Shown here piece after piece: positions 63,053 through 64,000 of a stretch of DNA of 64,000 nucleotides (position 1 is the first letter of the stretch; each line of letters opens with the position of its first letter). The translations under genes were made by a program, and so were the position numbers. The notes beneath the pieces are model-generated. The model ran no database searches and was not told the origin of the DNA. It saw only the letters and a program-made list of their open reading frames with translations. The stretch is from Paenibacillus sp. MAEPY2 (GTDB lineage Bacteria > Bacillota > Bacilli > Paenibacillales > Paenibacillaceae), in contig NZ_AWUK01000006.1 of the NCBI RefSeq assembly GCF_000499205.1, positions 124,001 through 188,000 of the forward strand, given 5' to 3'.

Positions 63053-64000
63053 ATGAAAGCGATTATACATGCCGGCCAAAGCGGCCTTGAAGGTCTTCAA
63101 TATACAGATTCAACATCTCGGGCACCGCAAGCCGGGGAAGTTCAGATCCAACTAAAAGCCGCTGGAATTAATCATCGTGATCTGTTCATCATGGCAGGAC
63201 GTAAATATCAGGACACACCGCTCATTCTTGGTTCCGATGGAGCAGGAGTAATCATAGCGATTGGAGAAGGTGTAGAAGGCTTATCTGTAGGTGATGAGGT
63301 CATTATCCACCCTACTCTCGGTTGGGAGCATGCAGCTGACGTACCTCTCGTACCCGATATTGTGGGAGGCCCTACGGATGGAACTCTCGCACAATATATT
63401 ACGCTGCCTGCCAGAAATGCCTTACCCAAACCCTCTCATCTATCATGGGCGGAAGCAGGGGTGTTGTCCCTTTCGGCTCTGACAGCATACCGCGCCTTAT
63501 TCCCTCGTGGCGGACTTAAGCAGGGTGAACATATCCTTATTTCCGGCGTCGGGGGCGGTGTAGCGACATATGCCCTGCTCATGGCTGTAGCCGCTGGTGC
63601 GAAAGTAACCGTTACATCCAGAAGTGAAGCCAAGAGACATGAGGCTCTGCGCTTGGGCGCTGCCCGGGCATTGGATAGCCATGCGGATTGGAGTTTGCAG
63701 AACGATCTGGAACCTGTTGACATCATCTTGGATAGCATCGGACAAGCCATGTTCCCGAAATATTTTGATATAATCAGACCAGGTGGACGTATCGTGATGT
63801 ATGGTGCAAGCTCGGGAGATGATCTGAATATTCCGATTCGCTCGATCTTTTTCCCGCAAGTTAGCCTTCTTGGCACCTCCATGGGCAGCCGCGAAGAGTT
63901 TATCCAGATGCTGCAATGGGTGGAGCAACATAATATACATCCTGTAATCGATGGCATATATCCGCTACAGGACACAGCGAAAGCATTCGAACGTATGGAA
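63053..64000 (+). CDS. Quinone oxidoreductase-like MDR protein (3' truncated)
   Basis: An open frame of 316 codons from ATG 63053 (AGGGAGG upstream) runs off the window end. Zinc-less medium-chain reductase: AAGINHRDLFIMAGR, ILGSDGAGVI, VISVGDEV-like loop, and the NADPH motif SGVGGGVATYALLMA. Likely a NADPH:quinone or enone reductase. Divergent from the LysR gene, a common regulatory pairing. Confidence 0.85.
   Translation, partial: MKAIIHAGQSGLEGLQYTDSTSRAPQAGEVQIQLKAAGINHRDLFIMAGRKYQDTPLILGSDGAGVIIAIGEGVEGLSVGDEVIIHPTLGWEHAADVPLVPDIVGGPTDGTLAQYITLPARNALPKPSHLSWAEAGVLSLSALTAYRALFPRGGLKQGEHILISGVGGGVATYALLMAVAAGAKVTVTSRSEAKRHEALRLGAARALDSHADWSLQNDLEPVDIILDSIGQAMFPKYFDIIRPGGRIVMYGASSGDDLNIPIRSIFFPQVSLLGTSMGSREEFIQMLQWVEQHNIHPVIDGIYPLQDTAKAFERME

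Overview
The window looks like chromosome from a spore-forming, polysaccharide-degrading Bacillota bacterium, most likely a Paenibacillus. This is an inference, not a database match. It rests on strong GGAGG-type ribosome sites, frequent TTG/GTG starts, many U-tailed hairpin terminators, a cyclodextrin glucanotransferase with the full five-domain layout, collagen-like and DUF4183 spore-surface proteins, and AraC/LacI-controlled glycoside hydrolases. I see no rRNA, tRNA, CRISPR array, complete insertion sequence or prophage.

Region 1 (1-7000) is accessory. It holds the tail of an unknown gene, a large PLD-helicase-DUF3427 protein, a small secreted protein, and a WXG-type polymorphic toxin. The toxin has an AT-rich nuclease-like tip, a cognate immunity-like gene, and a second related immunity gene killed by one in-frame stop. 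Region 2 (7000-13500) encodes cell- or spore-surface proteins: two DUF4183 proteins (one collagen-like), three small lipoproteins of which two are paralogues, an RCC1-repeat protein and a secreted protein. A fossil copy of a glycosidase 3' end lies among them.

Region 3 (13500-33800) is a carbohydrate island. It contains a GH2 enzyme, a cytoplasmic cyclomaltodextrinase/neopullulanase, the secreted CGTase, an MFS exporter, a MalEFG-type importer without its ATPase, and a MalR-like LacI regulator with three identical 10-bp operators. The expected flow is starch to cyclodextrins outside the cell, import by MalEFG, then ring opening in the cytoplasm. Between the two amylases sits an unrelated-looking operon encoding a Fes-like esterase, a BtrH-like/carrier fusion and an AMP ligase. 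This is the best candidate for an undescribed pathway.

Region 4 (33800-53900) is a mixture: SDR/TetR, oxalate decarboxylase with a DUF1275 membrane protein, a three-gene TelA / VWA-binding protein / XpaC-like operon, GH127 with an AraC regulator, an amino acid permease, three GNAT acetyltransferases, an AlaX-type editing protein, and a PanE-like/TetR pair. A 156-bp palindromic repeat-like element lies near 48.1-48.3 kb.

Region 5 (53900-64000) carries a glycerol dehydrogenase plus dihydroxyacetone kinase operon with a divergent PocR-AraC regulator. It continues with an aldo-keto reductase, two LysR regulators, a SUKH protein, a threonine aldolase, and a quinone-oxidoreductase-like gene cut off by the window end.
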